Source: Owenia fusiformis
Taxonomy: Eukaryota; Annelida; Polychaeta; Sabellida; Oweniidae
DNA: 64,000 nt
Assembly: GCA_903813345.2 (NCBI GenBank)
Contig: CAIIXF020000002.1
Location: forward strand, 2,890,001 to 2,954,000
Direction of reading: 5' to 3'
This document shows, piece by piece, positions 23,100-35,057 of the stretch. Each line of letters opens with the position of its first letter. The first letter of the stretch is position 1. The position numbers and the translations under genes were made by a program. The notes below the pieces were generated by a model. The model searched no databases. It saw nothing but the letters and a program-made list of their open reading frames with translations, and had not been told where the DNA came from.

Positions 23100-24017
23100 A
23101 TGACAAATCCAGAAAAAAGAACGTGATGTATATTGTAAATAATAAGGTTTCATTCGCATAGATTGGATGACTTTTACGGACGGTAACGTATTGTATTAGT
23201 TGTACATTAGATATTAAGCGGATGCTTACGTACCTGTTAAGCCTCTTTTGACGTTATTGTTATGATGGGTAAGAAAAGGAATCTTGAATTGCCTATATTT
23301 GTTTTCAGGACTCACAAGAAACGCTCTTGTATGTGCCTCTATAGGGCAAGGAAAAAACTGAAGTGGCTCGCTTGATGAAACCAATGAAAGTGAAAAATAG
23401 CAATGAAGAGGAAAAAGAAGATTTTACTTCAACTACTGATGAGATGTGGCGACGTCAGCCATGGTTGAATAGTTTAGGTAAACATGTGATTCAACAAAAT
23501 AGACCATAGTCAGATCAGATAATTGTAAATAAGATTTAGATGCAGGTTTATGGCCTACCAGTATGTGATTTTTAACTGTGATTATCATTTTTACCGAATC
23601 GTGTAATGAAAAATTGTATGGATAAAATGGATTTGACCACAGAGTTCCGTTTGATTCCTACATGTAAACATGTGATATATGGCATCACTTATCCCGCATT
23701 CTGTATTTTCTAAAATAACATGTTCGATTGGCAGGATAATATATTGAGACGTCATAGGCATACTGGTATGACATTATTCATGTTGTTTAAATTTAAGATA
23801 GAATATCACACATTACATATTATGAACTGTGTGAAAAAACATTAACTTCCTTGTTGAATAATTTCAAAAGTGTGTAAAATTAAGTCTAACGCAAACGATA
23901 ACCAGTTGGGGTGTCCCAAACAGAAAGTTTGTCAGCTTGCTTTGTATCATTAACTTATCGAATCCTGAAAATGGCTTCAATATCCAGCAGTATCGTTGCG
24001 TTTATATACTAATAACT
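23100..24017. other. 3' flank of sulfotransferase A
   Basis: Non-coding sequence homologous to 61000-61908. The part around 23660-23870 also recurs as partial copies at 48840-49030 and 53750-54000. Confidence 0.5.
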
Positions 24018-26166
24018 CTATTTGTCGCATTTCACGTTAAAATATTGTATGTATTCTTTAAATTCGTTTCTCAGCAAATCAGCCTCAAGTCCATACTTTT
24101 CTAAAGAATACGAATGGACCCCATGTTTGTGTTGAGGGTTATCTTTGATATATTGTCTCATAGCAAATTCCGCCTTTGGTGATAACTCTTTCCCAATATG
24201 TGCAAAGATAGACCTTACAGTTGCCATTGGTGATTTCACCAAATCTCTAAAATTGATATCCAGGAATGTGCATGCGCCCTTTCCTTGGTTGTTGACGTCA
24301 TATGACTTCCTGAATGACGTGAAACATTCTGCCTCGTGCTTCATGTGCTTTAACACTCTGTGACTGATTACCAGTGGTTCTATGTCGCTCTTGAAATAAT
24401 ACTGTTCAGCGTATGTCTCGTTTACACTACAAGACGAAGGGACGAAACTGGTAGGATCGCGCACTGTATGAACAATTTTTGCATCTGGATATGTTGCCAT
24501 CAATTGTCGTATGAAGCTCATGTGGTTTGAATCCTTTCGAAGTACACGCTTTTGCACTTTTCCTAAAAAATCAAGATTTTTTGTTCTTATTTTGGTTTAG
24601 GTCTTTTTTAGTTCTTTTTAGATTGGTTTAATTAATTAAACAATACAATTTTACTTGAGCGACTTTATTTCAATACAATTAAGTGAAAATTGACAAAACA
24701 GTTATGCATATGATCTGAAAATGATAATACTAAACAGTAGGTAACCAGACTGATATCTTTAACTACACCCCAATCCGCACGGTACATTTAGAGTATTATA
24801 CCATACAGTACTGTTTGGGTATGACGCCATACACTGTTCAGGGTAATGCACAGTACGACTGTCTCCTCTTTAACTACACCCCCAATCTGCACAGTACATT
24901 TAAAGTATTATACCATACAGTACTGTTTGGGTATGACGCCATACACTGTTCAGGGTAATGCACAGTACGACTGTCTCCTCTTTAACTACACCCCCAATCC
25001 GCACGGTACATTTAGAGTATTGTACCGTACAGTACTGTTTGGGTATGACGCCATACACTGTTCAGGGTAATGCACAGTACGACTGTCTCCTCTTTAACTA
25101 CACCCCCAATCCGCACGTTACATTTAGAGCATTGTACCGTACAGTACTGTTTGGGTATGGCGCCATACACCGTTCAGGGTAACGCACGGTACGACTGACT
25201 CCTCATCACGATTTTTGATTTTGATTTTAAGGCAGAAAATGTCTGTGTTTCCCGTTTCTTTCCCGTTAACTATATAAAACTGTTCTAGTTCGTTCTAATC
25301 TGACAAAATTGTTCAAAACTGATATTTTCTCAAATAAGCCAAGTTTCTTTAATTATCTTATTTTGTTTTGTTTATTTTGTTTTATAGTTTCTTGCTAATT
25401 TATTCAATATAGAGCTAGTCAATATCTTGCCCATTTGGTAAATGAAGGCCTTGATTTCCAAGTCGTAATGACGGTAAAGCCTTGCTAGAGTTTCATCATC
25501 AAGTGTTTGGTACCACGACATGTAAGATAGAAGTTTCTTGTAGGCCATTAAAGGAAGATCACGTGACACAAAACATCGCAAGAATTGAACTTCGCACTCT
25601 TCGGGACCTAAAGCGTCGAAGGGATGTGTTTTCTTGATATCAGGAAAGCACATGTTCAAAAGATCTGAAATAAGACAATTGTTGATGTTCTCGGAACAGT
25701 GTATTTTCCCCAAAAAAATGTGTAAGACATGTAAGTTAGTGTACATAAAAAACTAAATAATTACTTAATTATTGTCGTTAATTATTGTCGACTGCAAAGA
25801 GAATGACACAACCCTGGGGCAAAACAATCTCTAAGTAAACTTTTGTGAAAAAGGTGGCCTTGAAATTTACCGGTCATGACCAATTAAAGTCGAATCAAAT
25901 TTTAACACGTACTAGTCTGCTCTTGCATAAGTTAAGCAATGTGAAGTTACGTGCAGAATTATTATAACGGCGCAGTCACCTATGTTTTGAAGTGCATGTC
26001 CTACCCTCGACTCCTTTTCGAATGCGTTGTTATTCAATGGCTTAGGGTTCAGCATTTGCCATACAGGAGGTGCAAACAGGCTATCGTCTTGCGCAAGTAA
26101 ATTAAACAAAAAAGTAGTCCCTGTCCTCATCTGCCCAACGATGAATATAGGATTTTTAATCTCAAC
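24018..26166 (-). CDS. Sulfotransferase A (Sulfotransfer_3-like), 5' part missing
   Basis: PAPS-dependent sulfotransferase-type protein. Three exons join in frame: 26166-25980, 25664-25431 and 24562-24018, giving 321 residues to TAG. The 5'-phosphosulfate-binding loop is FIVGQMRTGTTFLFN near residues 8-22. The 3'-phosphate motif is VHTVRDPTSFVPSSCS near residue 172. GPEEC and the Trp/Tyr-rich middle are typical of this family. No TM segment or start Met is visible because upstream exons are absent; a Gypsy LTR begins at 26203, 37 bases into the upstream intron. Intron 2 starts GC instead of GT (25430-25429) and contains a 112-bp tandem repeat. The acceptor substrate cannot be inferred. Copy B is about 97% identical by eye. 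Confidence 0.9.
24758..25200 (+). repeat. 112-bp tandem repeat in sulfotransferase A intron 2
   Basis: Four units beginning TTTAACTACACC at about 24758, 24870, 24982 and 25094. Sulfotransferase B has two units (62649-62870). The open frames across it repeat with the unit and are not coding. Confidence 0.85.
25429..25430 (-). other. GC splice donor of sulfotransferase A intron 2
   Basis: Read on the minus strand the exon ends CAAATGG and the intron begins GCAAGA. In copy B the same position reads GTAAGA. Phase 1 is exact only at this point, so a GC-AG intron is the best model. Confidence 0.75.
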
Positions 26167-26202
26167 CTAAAATATAAAAGAAGTAACAATTTAGCACTAT
26201 AT

Positions 26203-26375
26203 TGTAATGATATACATGTAATGTGTTAACAATCCCCGGGATTGCCATGATTGTTATTTGATAAACGTTTCGTCCAGTACGTACATCCGGGATATGGAGA
26301 GTGAGAATAAACGCCATTACAAATGAACCCAAAGTTTTATGTCTGATCGTTATTGAACCAAATGATCAGTTCGCA
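26203..26375 (+). repeat. 5' LTR of Gypsy retrotransposon
   Basis: Homology with unit 3 upstream of the first exon stops after TTTAGCACTATAT; the next bases TGTAATGATATACA open a 173-bp TG...CA block. It contains AATAAA near 26307. It ends CA immediately before a primer-binding site. No 3' LTR is found in the window. Confidence 0.75.
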
Positions 26376-26385
26376 TGGTGTCAGA
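26376..26385 (+). promoter_or_regulatory. Primer-binding site, tRNA-Leu type
   Basis: TGGTGTCAGA directly follows the LTR's CA and is complementary to a 3' end UCUGACACCA as in tRNA-Leu. This combination with a short LTR is typical of Mag/Steamer-like Gypsy elements. Confidence 0.75.
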
Positions 26386-26730
26386 TTAATGGATTCAGTC
26401 GTCAGAGGATAGAACTATCTATCAAGATCTCGTAGGCTTTAGGATAAAAGCTGAAAAGCACTGACGGAGAAGAAATTAGGGACTCAAGTCTGAGAATTCA
26501 CAGATATTCCAGCGGAAAATTCCCAAAAACTGTCGTACAACGTCACACGTGAACTACTCGTGATAGAACTTCGCGGAGAGGAAGTGAACAGTGAATTTTA
26601 TGCTTCGCGGATCACTGGATTTACATTTTGGAAACAGTTTACAGTTTAGCGGTGATATATTGCATTGCAAGTAGACTATATGACTATACTACATTTATGT
26701 ACAACTGTAGTGTTAATATTTCTAGTGATC

Positions 26731-28521
26731 ATGGCTAAATTTTCACCACCTTCAGAATTTAAGTTCGACAGACCAGCAGAATGGCCAGCTTGGAGAGATA
26801 GATTCATAACATTCCGCCAAGCTTCAAAACTCCACAAAGAGGATGAGGTAACACAAATTGCTCAATTATTATACACTATGGGGCCACAAGCAAATATTAT
26901 TTACAAATCGTTTCAATTTGCTGAACCTGTAGAGCCTGTTGAGGGTGCGGAAGCAGCACAGCCTCAAGGTGATTTACGCACATATGATAATGTTTTGAAG
27001 CGATTTAACGACTACTTTATACCCAAGGTGAACGTGATACATGAACGCAAAACATTTGGATTGCGCTCTTGGGATAGGAATAATGAAAGCATTGAAACAT
27101 TCATTGAGACCTTGTATGAACTTAGCAAGCACTGTGAATATGAAAACAGAGATGAACAGATTAGGGATAGGATAATTCTGAATGTCGAAGATGAATTTCT
27201 CTCGGAGAAACTGCAGACATTGGCGATGGATAACCCCCTGACTCTCTCAAGAACAATCGAAATAGTTCGTTCTCATGAATTGATTAAGGGACAATCCAAG
27301 AAACCTACTCCTGAAAACAATGTAGACCGTCTCAGCTATGGCAGCCATAGGAGCAGAGCCAAGCCAAGGTCCAAACAGAAACAGTCAACAAACAATGATG
27401 ACAAATCAAGATCATCAAAGAAATGTTCCAGATGCGGCTACAATCATTATGATGGAAAATCTTGCCCAGCACAAGGCAAAATCTGTAATAAGTGCAAAAA
27501 GAAAAATCATTTTTCTTCAGTGTGTAAAAGCAAAAGCAGCCATGTTCAAGGTGTCAGTGTTGAAGCTTACGATGTAGATCAATCTGAGCATGTTGATTCT
27601 TCTGAATTTTTCATTGGAGAAATATCTGATAATTCACATATGCAAAGTCATGAGCCTCCTTGGCGTGTTCAACTTCCAATACATGATCGTAAGCTAAGCT
27701 TCAAGATCGACACCGGGGCTGATATAAATGTAATATCAAATGATTCATATGAGAGGTTGTCTCCAAGGCCAAAGTTGACCAAGTTCAACGGCATAATAAA
27801 GACTGTGGGAGGCAGTGTGTCTTCAAAGGGATCCTTTATAGCTAAAAGCTCTTTGAATGGTAAAAGGTTCTCTATGAGGCTGTATGTGGTTGATCGAAAG
27901 TCAGATAATCTTTTGAGCAGAAATTCGTCAAAGAATTTGAATCTGATTCAGTTTAATGAAGCCCAAGGCAATATTGAACAAAGTCACACTCCCAGTAACA
28001 CAGTGTCAAATCTCAATGTATCTGACGGAGCTCAGCCAGGTACTATATCTAGTAACAAAGTTACTCAAAGTGTACATGATATTGATAACGTTACTCAGGG
28101 TACCCAAAGGTCGGGTCACAATGATATTGATAAGATTATCCATGACCCAGATTTATATGGCGAGGTTGGCAATATGAAATGTCCCCCAGTGAAAATAAAA
28201 ATCAAAGATGATGCTACCCCATATAGTATAAATGTGCCACGATGCGTACCATTTCCATTGATGAAAAAATTACGCGAAACTCTTGACCTAATGAAAAAAC
28301 TTAAAATCATTGCCCCAGTGCGAGAACCAATCGAATGGTGTTCACCAATGGTTCCAGTACTTTCTAAGTCAGGTAAGCTCCGAATAACAGTCGACTATAG
28401 ACGGCTAAATGAGTCAATATGTCGCGAAAGATATATGTTACCTACAGTAGACACTATTCTGCAGAAGTTAACAGGTAGTAAAGTATTTACTTCATTAGAC
28501 GCGACCAGCGGCTTCTATCAG
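26731..28521 (+). pseudogene. Gypsy (Mag/C-clade-like) gag-pol, interrupted in RT
   Basis: ATG at 26731 is preferred because the gag family usually starts near MAKFSPPSEF; the frame is open further upstream. Gag has the WPAWRDRF motif near residue 19. Two zinc knuckles follow at about 231-264 (CSRCGYNH... and CNKCKKKNHFSSVC). The aspartic protease has active-site DTGAD near residue 327. RT starts around WCSPMVPV, with the first catalytic Asp in TSLDATSGFYQ. The frame then enters the insertion at 28522 and runs into unrelated codons. RT resumes at 32930. RNase H and integrase are missing. Confidence 0.92.
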
Positions 28522-31500
28522 AGGCATGTTCTAATCAGTGGACTGGCCCCAAGAAAAGATGGACTGGACTCTGGGCCATCTTTTAGACATTGCTTCACAA
28601 AATTGCTAAAAAGTGGACTTAACCCTCTTTACTCCATTATAGGCCACACTTTAGGTTTTCTGTAAGTATTTTGACTAAAAGATGGCCCCAAGCAATACAT
28701 ATCTAAAATTGAATTTTACTTATCAATATCATTATCCTAGCAAATGAAGTTCGATAGGGATGTCACGAAGCCCTCCATTTGTCAAGTCCTTTTCCCAAGC
28801 ACAATAAAAAATATGTGGATTTTTAAATATATTCCTTTCAAATCAAAAAGATGGAATTTAGAAGGGTCGAGGGTCGAGCACAGACACACATAACATGAGT
28901 AGCGGGATGAGTAGACGGTGTTTTTCAAAAATATAGCTTTGTTACATGCAAGAGGAAGGCATTTTATTGTAGATTGGAGAGCAGGGGCGTAGTCAGCTTT
29001 CAGTCAGGGGGGTACGATCGCCAAATTTTGGGGTTTCAGTCAAGTGGGTGGCATAATCGTGGCATAAGCAAGGCAAAACAAAAAAATAAGATCTGTTTTG
29101 GAATTTACAAAAATTGATGCAACTTTGCTCAAAATTGAGCTAGAATTAAATAAGCTAAAAAAGCATTTTAAAGCTCCTTTCTTCCACTATCTAATGGTTC
29201 TATTTTTATTGGTTATGAGGGGATGCGACCCATCACACCCCCCTCTGGCTATGGAGAGATTGTGTTACCCGTAAGCAATTCACTCACAAGAAATGGAATA
29301 TTGTTTCATATAATATATTTGTTCTCTCATTAATATGCTACTGATCTCCAGATGGCAGGTATTTAAATTAATCCAGTTGTTTCTTCCATTCTAACTTATA
29401 ACAAGAACACAAACGTGTACAATATGTCCATACCGATGGGTGGTCCTAGAGTTTTTATCCCCAATGCCCAACTTTTTAATCAGTTGAAAATACAAGATTT
29501 TAGGTAAAAAAATCAAAATGGCAACATCAGCCAGAATGCCCCAAAACTGATCAGCTTGAGATTTTCATACAAAGAATCACATCTGAAAAGTTGAATTCGA
29601 TCTTTCAAATGGTTCATCTGTAAACGTGTAGATAAGTCTTTGCACACAAGATTCAGGATGGAAGATCCAAAATGATCGCCTTATCATTTACCCAGAATGC
29701 TTAAAATCATCCCTGAAAAGTTTAAAGTTGACATGGCAGATTGATATTAAGTTAAAGTTCAGCATGTATCCATGTTTCAGTGTGATAATTTGGATCACTA
29801 GTCGAATTATGAAGCAAACAAGTGAATGTCTATGATGTTCATGTGTAACTCAGTAATACTATGTATGCCAGATAATCCATTTGAGCATCGCTATATCAAA
29901 AAAAGCTTCATTAAATCCAGCAGCAGAAAAGACATGCTAACTACTGAACTATATTCATCATATCCATGTACCCATGTGTGAATTCAATATCAAGTGTGGT
30001 CATTTCCATAAAGATTATGAAGCATGTAAAGGACCTTATACACCCTCCATTGGGATCTCCCCATGGGAAAAAAATAATTCATCTGATTTTTCAAAATGAG
30101 TATTCTGCTTCAATTATTACATTTATATGCACACGTATCTTGTTGACCTATATTCAGCACTGTATTGATGTATAGGCCACTTATTAGGGTCATAATTCAA
30201 TCATGAAGTGTAGAGGCATAGATTCCAAACCAGGAAGTATTTTTGTGTCTGTCAAAATCCATTTACATCCTACGCATCCCTGCATCTTATCCAAATATGT
30301 TACTACATAATGAAATATAAAAGTATAATATTTGGTTTTACAAACTTGTATGATATTTGATAATTGTAAAAGTTGTTTTGGAGCATTTTTCTATAGCCAT
30401 TTTGTAGGGAAAAAATGATGAAAAATTTAGCAATCTTTTAATTTTAAGTATGACCTGAATCGATTGCAAACTTCATATTTGCACATTTGATGAGATAAAC
30501 CATTTGTGTCGTATTGTGAAATTATTAAGTTTGCAATCGATTCAGGTCATAGTGTATTTTTGGTATTTCTGTGATAATCAATGGAAACCAATGGCCCCTA
30601 TTGGGATCTGCTGATATCCTCATGTTAAGTCAATGGTGCACAGCCCCATGAAAGTCAATACAACCTTACTGAACGAAATGATCCCTATCTCAGCTTATGT
30701 GTGTCCGAGCACTTTAATATTTTCCAAAGTATTATATGACATTTTATTCTTCATGTTACACCTACGAATGATTCATTTTGACCATAGGGATATTTGCCAA
30801 TAATTGCACCTTGTCCTTTGAGATTTTAGAGATAAAGTATGTAAAGGTATTATCACCACATGCAATTCAACACTTATGGATTTTCATTTATGTGCGGAAA
30901 CTGACTTTTATCAATACGTGATAATATATAATTTTATTGTTACCAGCCAGCCCGAAAAAATATATAATAAATTAAAGTGATTTTTTAATAAAAGTTAAAT
31001 TACCAAAATTAGCAGTGATTTGATAATTATCAATTGTTTTTATAAATTATCAGATAATGCTAATTTCACACGGGCCCTTTTCTATGAAACATTTGCTAGA
31101 AATAGTTATCAATAAAAGTGATAGTTTTGATGTAACTAAAATTATAACTGTTAGCAATAGTTTTGATAATTATCAATATTATCTGATATTATCAGATGAA
31201 CATTTGTCCTAACTTTCTTGATTTAGTGAAAATATGACGATTAGCGAGAGTTTTGATAATTATAATTATCTTTATTATCTATTTTAACTTAGGCAACATT
31301 TGCCCAAGACCACAAAAAATGTTAGTGATAAAAAAGTGCTGGAGGAATTATTGCCATTAACGATAATACTCAAATCACACGGGCTTTAGCATGTTCAAGG
31401 AAAACAGATTTTTCAGATTTAGTCTTTATAGGATTAAGCGAAACTTGTGGCAATTTTTGATAAAAGCTACCATTCAAGTGACATGGGGCTGGAAAAATTA

Positions 31501-32921
31501 GCAAATAAAAGTGAGTTTCCACACATACCTCCATATTTCCCTGCCATTAAGAGTCAACCGTTTTAATGGAATGATAAATAATTCTGTTATAGTTACAAAA
31601 CAAAAAAAATGAATGGTTTTATATTGGTCATTTTACAAAAATATAATTCAACACTACGCCATACGTTTTTTTCATTTTCATAAAATATATACTGAAGGAT
31701 TTAAACTACTGACTGCAAACTTCTATGATATTTTCAGTAAGGGAACATTTGATATCAATTGGAATTCACATCTGTCCTAACAAATTGATAGTTGTGGAAC
31801 CCCCCCCCCCCCCCTCTCCAAATTAAATTGAGTTAAGGTGTTGGTTGTCCAGCCCCATTCTGATACTCATAGCATCTTTCTGTTTCACCTGAAACATGCT
31901 CTGATATTATGAGGCATATTCTGTGATCTGAGCACATCAGATGGGAAGGGTTATAACTGTCAATAAGTGTGATAGTTATGTAACATGAGGAGCTTCACTT
32001 TTCAAAATATACAGTCAACATTTGTAAGGGAAACAACAAAGATATTTAGGTGGCGTGCAGATGAGTGTCAGGTAGATTGTCAGCTAGATTGTCCCCATTG
32101 AAAAGAATGTGAAGGATAATTTAAGTTTGACAAATTATGCAAATATTATACAAGTGTGGTCATACTAAAATTATAAAGCATGTCAATTTTAGATTTTAGA
32201 TATAAAGTATGAGAGCCTTGTAATTCAGCTCTTCCAGATTTATTCTGCCTTAAACTTACAATGGAATGCTATTGATTCTGATATATTTACAAAAAATGAT
32301 GTAACTTTAGAATTTTCATCAACAATAGAATTCAACTATAGCTAGTTCTTTTATTTTTTGCAAATCACAGCTTAAAACTAATGATTGCAAACTCCTCCGA
32401 CATAATCATTTAATAGGGAAAATTCTATATCAATTGGGATACACATATACCCTTACCAACTGCAAGTTGTGGAAAAGTTTGTAATTAATTTTTTTAGCAT
32501 TGTTTACCCCCACCTCTCAACATTAAGCTGTCTCGAGGCTATTTTTGGGTCATGTAAAGTTTTGAAATCAGAGCTTCATTGTTTGTGATAATTGTTACTT
32601 TGACAAAATTATATACAATTTTAAAGGGATACTAAGATACAATAGTTGATGGTGTCAGGTACAGATTGTATCACTTGATAAGGTTTTATGATTCTATTAG
32701 GCATGCATCTTGGGTGGGTTGGATCACTCAGTACCATCCTTTTACTTAACCCTTTATACTCCAGTTTGAAGCCACTTTTTAGTCATTCTTCTATGAAAAT
32801 ACCTAAACAGTGGCCTTTGTATCAGTCCACCTTTTAGTCATTTTAACCACACAATGACTAAACAATGGATAAGGCCACAAAGTCCACTAAATTGGAGCCA
32901 GTACACCTTTTAGAACATGCC
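28522..32921. mobile_element. 4.4-kb TIR element inserted in Gypsy RT
   Basis: Ends AGGCATGTTCTAA and TTAGAACATGCC(T) form a 13-bp terminal inverted repeat. TCTATCAG is duplicated at 28514-28521 and 32922-32929 (8 bp; 7 bp if the last T belongs to the TIR). Removing the insert restores the RT frame across GFYQ/MPLS. An 8-bp duplication and subterminal repeats (TTTTAGTCATT, TTTACTCCA) suggest a hAT-like non-autonomous element; no transposase is seen. It carries the 800-bp module, a C-run at 31800 and an AT-rich TGATAATTATCA repeat zone at 30980-31290. Confidence 0.85.
30028..30819 (-). mobile_element. 800-bp repeat module, copy 2
   Basis: Reverse complement of 4714-5513 with few changes, including the internal hairpin MITE at 30449-30551. 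Its ends AAAGGAC/GTCCTTT match copy 1. Confidence 0.75.
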
Positions 32922-32929
32922 TCTATCAG

Positions 32930-33226
32930 ATGCCCTTGTCTGAAGAGAGCCAATACTTGACAACTTTTATCACGCCATATGGTAGGTACGTTTTCAGAAA
33001 GCTACCTCAGGATATTTCAATCGCTCCGGAAATTTTTCAGAGAGAGATGTCAAATATTCTGGATGGTATCCCAGGCGTTGCTGTTTTCATGGACGATATA
33101 ATTGTCCACGGTGATTCTGAAAAATCGCACAATGAAAACCTTGAGAAAGTTTTAAAGAGACTAAAATCAAGAGGAGTCAAACTCAATAAGAACAAATGTA
33201 ACTTCAAGAAAACGGAATTAGCTTTT
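32930..33226 (+). pseudogene. Gypsy RT, second fragment
   Basis: Continues RT directly after the target duplication (MPLSEESQYLTTFITPYGRY) and includes the catalytic VFMDDIIVHGD. The conserved LPQG position reads LPQD. Homology ends after LNKNKCNFKKTELAF at about 33226, where Harbinger sequence begins, so thumb, RNase H and integrase are lost. Confidence 0.9.
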
Positions 33227-33227
33227 C

Positions 33228-33622
33228 AATGGGAACCTGCAAGGATATATTTTGTCTGATAAAAGTCTGCAATCTCCTGGAAAAAACAAATTCTCGTTTG
33301 GCCCGACTGATTCCATCAAACTGAATGTTTGGGCATCATTCATATGTCCCAGAAATCCACTGTGTATGTGTCTTATTTTTTTTTATTGTTATCGATTACT
33401 ACTTGTGTGTGCATACAATGGAATCTCCTGGCTCCGGAGTAAAATTGTTCTTGAGGTTCTACTTGAAGTCGATATATTTCATGAGATGTTCCATCTATTG
33501 CACCAAGTGCGAAGGGTAAATCATGCATCTCCACGCATAGCATCCCACTCATCAAGGGTTGGCCAGTTGATTTCAGGGGCAAACAAAGCATGCAGGACTG
33601 GCCACGTATCGTTTATGACCCT
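33228..33622 (-). pseudogene. PIF/Harbinger transposase, C-terminal fragment
   Basis: DDE_Tnp_4-type transposase read on the minus strand. From the E3 side inward it shows RVINDTWPVLHALFAPEINW, then the first catalytic Asp in GAIDGTSHEIY, then EQFYSGARRFHCMHTQVVID. A shifted frame carries GFLGHMNDAQTFSLMES with the second Asp and NLFFPGDCRLLSDKIYP. At least two frameshifts are visible: before the GAIDG motif (TGA in the entering frame) and at the A-run near 33390. The catalytic Glu region is missing beyond the junction with Gypsy at about 33228. Confidence 0.88.
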
Positions 33623-35057
33623 AACAGGATCTTAAGAGGTTCTGGACAAATCATTTGATTCTGGACTTGACATATTTTTTTTCCAACGAAATCACATCCA
33701 AGGGTTGAATTTTTATTGGATATTTAGAGAGCGAGTCCTGTATTGATTTCAATAAAAAGGTTAAAATAGAACGCTATTTGAGAGTTAATCTTATACTTTC
33801 ATTACATTGATAAATTAAGGCAAATTCTGAAAAAATTTTAAGTGCATTTTTTATGAAATATTATCCAAGTATTTAGATGAAACGGTCTTATTTAAATACA
33901 AATCATAACATGATGATATTTTTCATAAAATATTTCTTCAAGAAATTCAATTGAAGGCTCAAGATAAAACGAGCTAATTTAGGTGAAAACCCTTACATGA
34001 TGATGTGTTTTCATGACTTCTTTCATAAAATTCCATCAAGGGGTGAAAATAAAATGATCGAATTTAAGTGATTTAAGGATCACGAGGATAGGTTTTCTTG
34101 GATATTTTCTATGAAATCCCATCCAGTGGTCAAGGTAAAATTTTTATTTGGTATATTTGGTCACGTGTTCGAACCCATAGAACCATATAGGAACGTCATT
34201 TTGAATGTTACGTGATAAATCCATATAAGGCTTTTAGAACAATGTGGGGAAAGATGAGGGGAAACCCCTGACACCTGTTCACGATTTTATCCGAACGTTC
34301 ATCGGATCATTTCGGTTTTTATGCACTTCATTATTTTACCGAAGTTTGCCGATTCGATTCGTCGTATTTCGGAATATTGGGGACAATTTTATACTCCATT
34401 GGGAGTATTTTTAATCTACTTCTTATTACGAAGATTCCCGAACCTTGTTCGGATTAATCCGGATTTTCTGACCTACTTCATCTACCGAGATTTAACGAGT
34501 TTACATTCGGCTCATTTCGGAATCCTGGTGACAATTTTATACTCCATTGGAGTATTTTTGATCTACTTCTTATGACGAAGATTTCCGAACCTTGTTCGGA
34601 TTAATCCGGATTTTCTGACCTACTTCATCTACCGAGATTTAACGAGTTTACATTCGTCTCATTTCGGAATCCTGGTGACAATTTTATACTCCATTGGAGT
34701 ATTTTTGATCTACTTTTTCTGGATTTTGCCCTACTTATTATATCTTTACAACAAGCAAATCAAAAAATTCGCCATGAACGGGTCTCGATCGACTAACCTA
34801 GAGCATGGAAGCTAGGCACGTTAGCCATGAGGCTAACGTGCAACCGATACGAAAAGATAAAAGTATTATATATTTATACCGAGCGTCAATTCAAAATGAT
34901 CTTCACTTTTGACTGCACGTAAATACAACTCGTCAGTTGTATCCAGAATAGATGAACGCCTATGGTACTAGTGAATAACCAAGTCCCAGGCGAGTGGTTC
35001 GCACCCCACCGTGATATGTTGTTTTTGCTTTTTTAATACGACAGAAAGGAGCAAGGT
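33623..35057 (+). repeat. E3 left inverted arm
   Basis: Almost base-for-base the E2 left arm, including three 147-bp subrepeats and both tRNA-like segments. Confidence 0.9.

Noticed and set aside
24846-25182. Overlapping 74-codon frames in the sulfotransferase A intron
   Set aside because: Translation of the 112-bp tandem repeat; unit length is not a multiple of three in frame-preserving fashion and the array lies inside an intron.
31799-31815. Poly-C run (also at 10319)
   Set aside because: Simple homopolymer within transposable elements, no functional signal.
33252-33635. 127-codon plus-strand frame
   Set aside because: It is antisense to the Harbinger transposase fragment, whose conserved motifs are on the minus strand.
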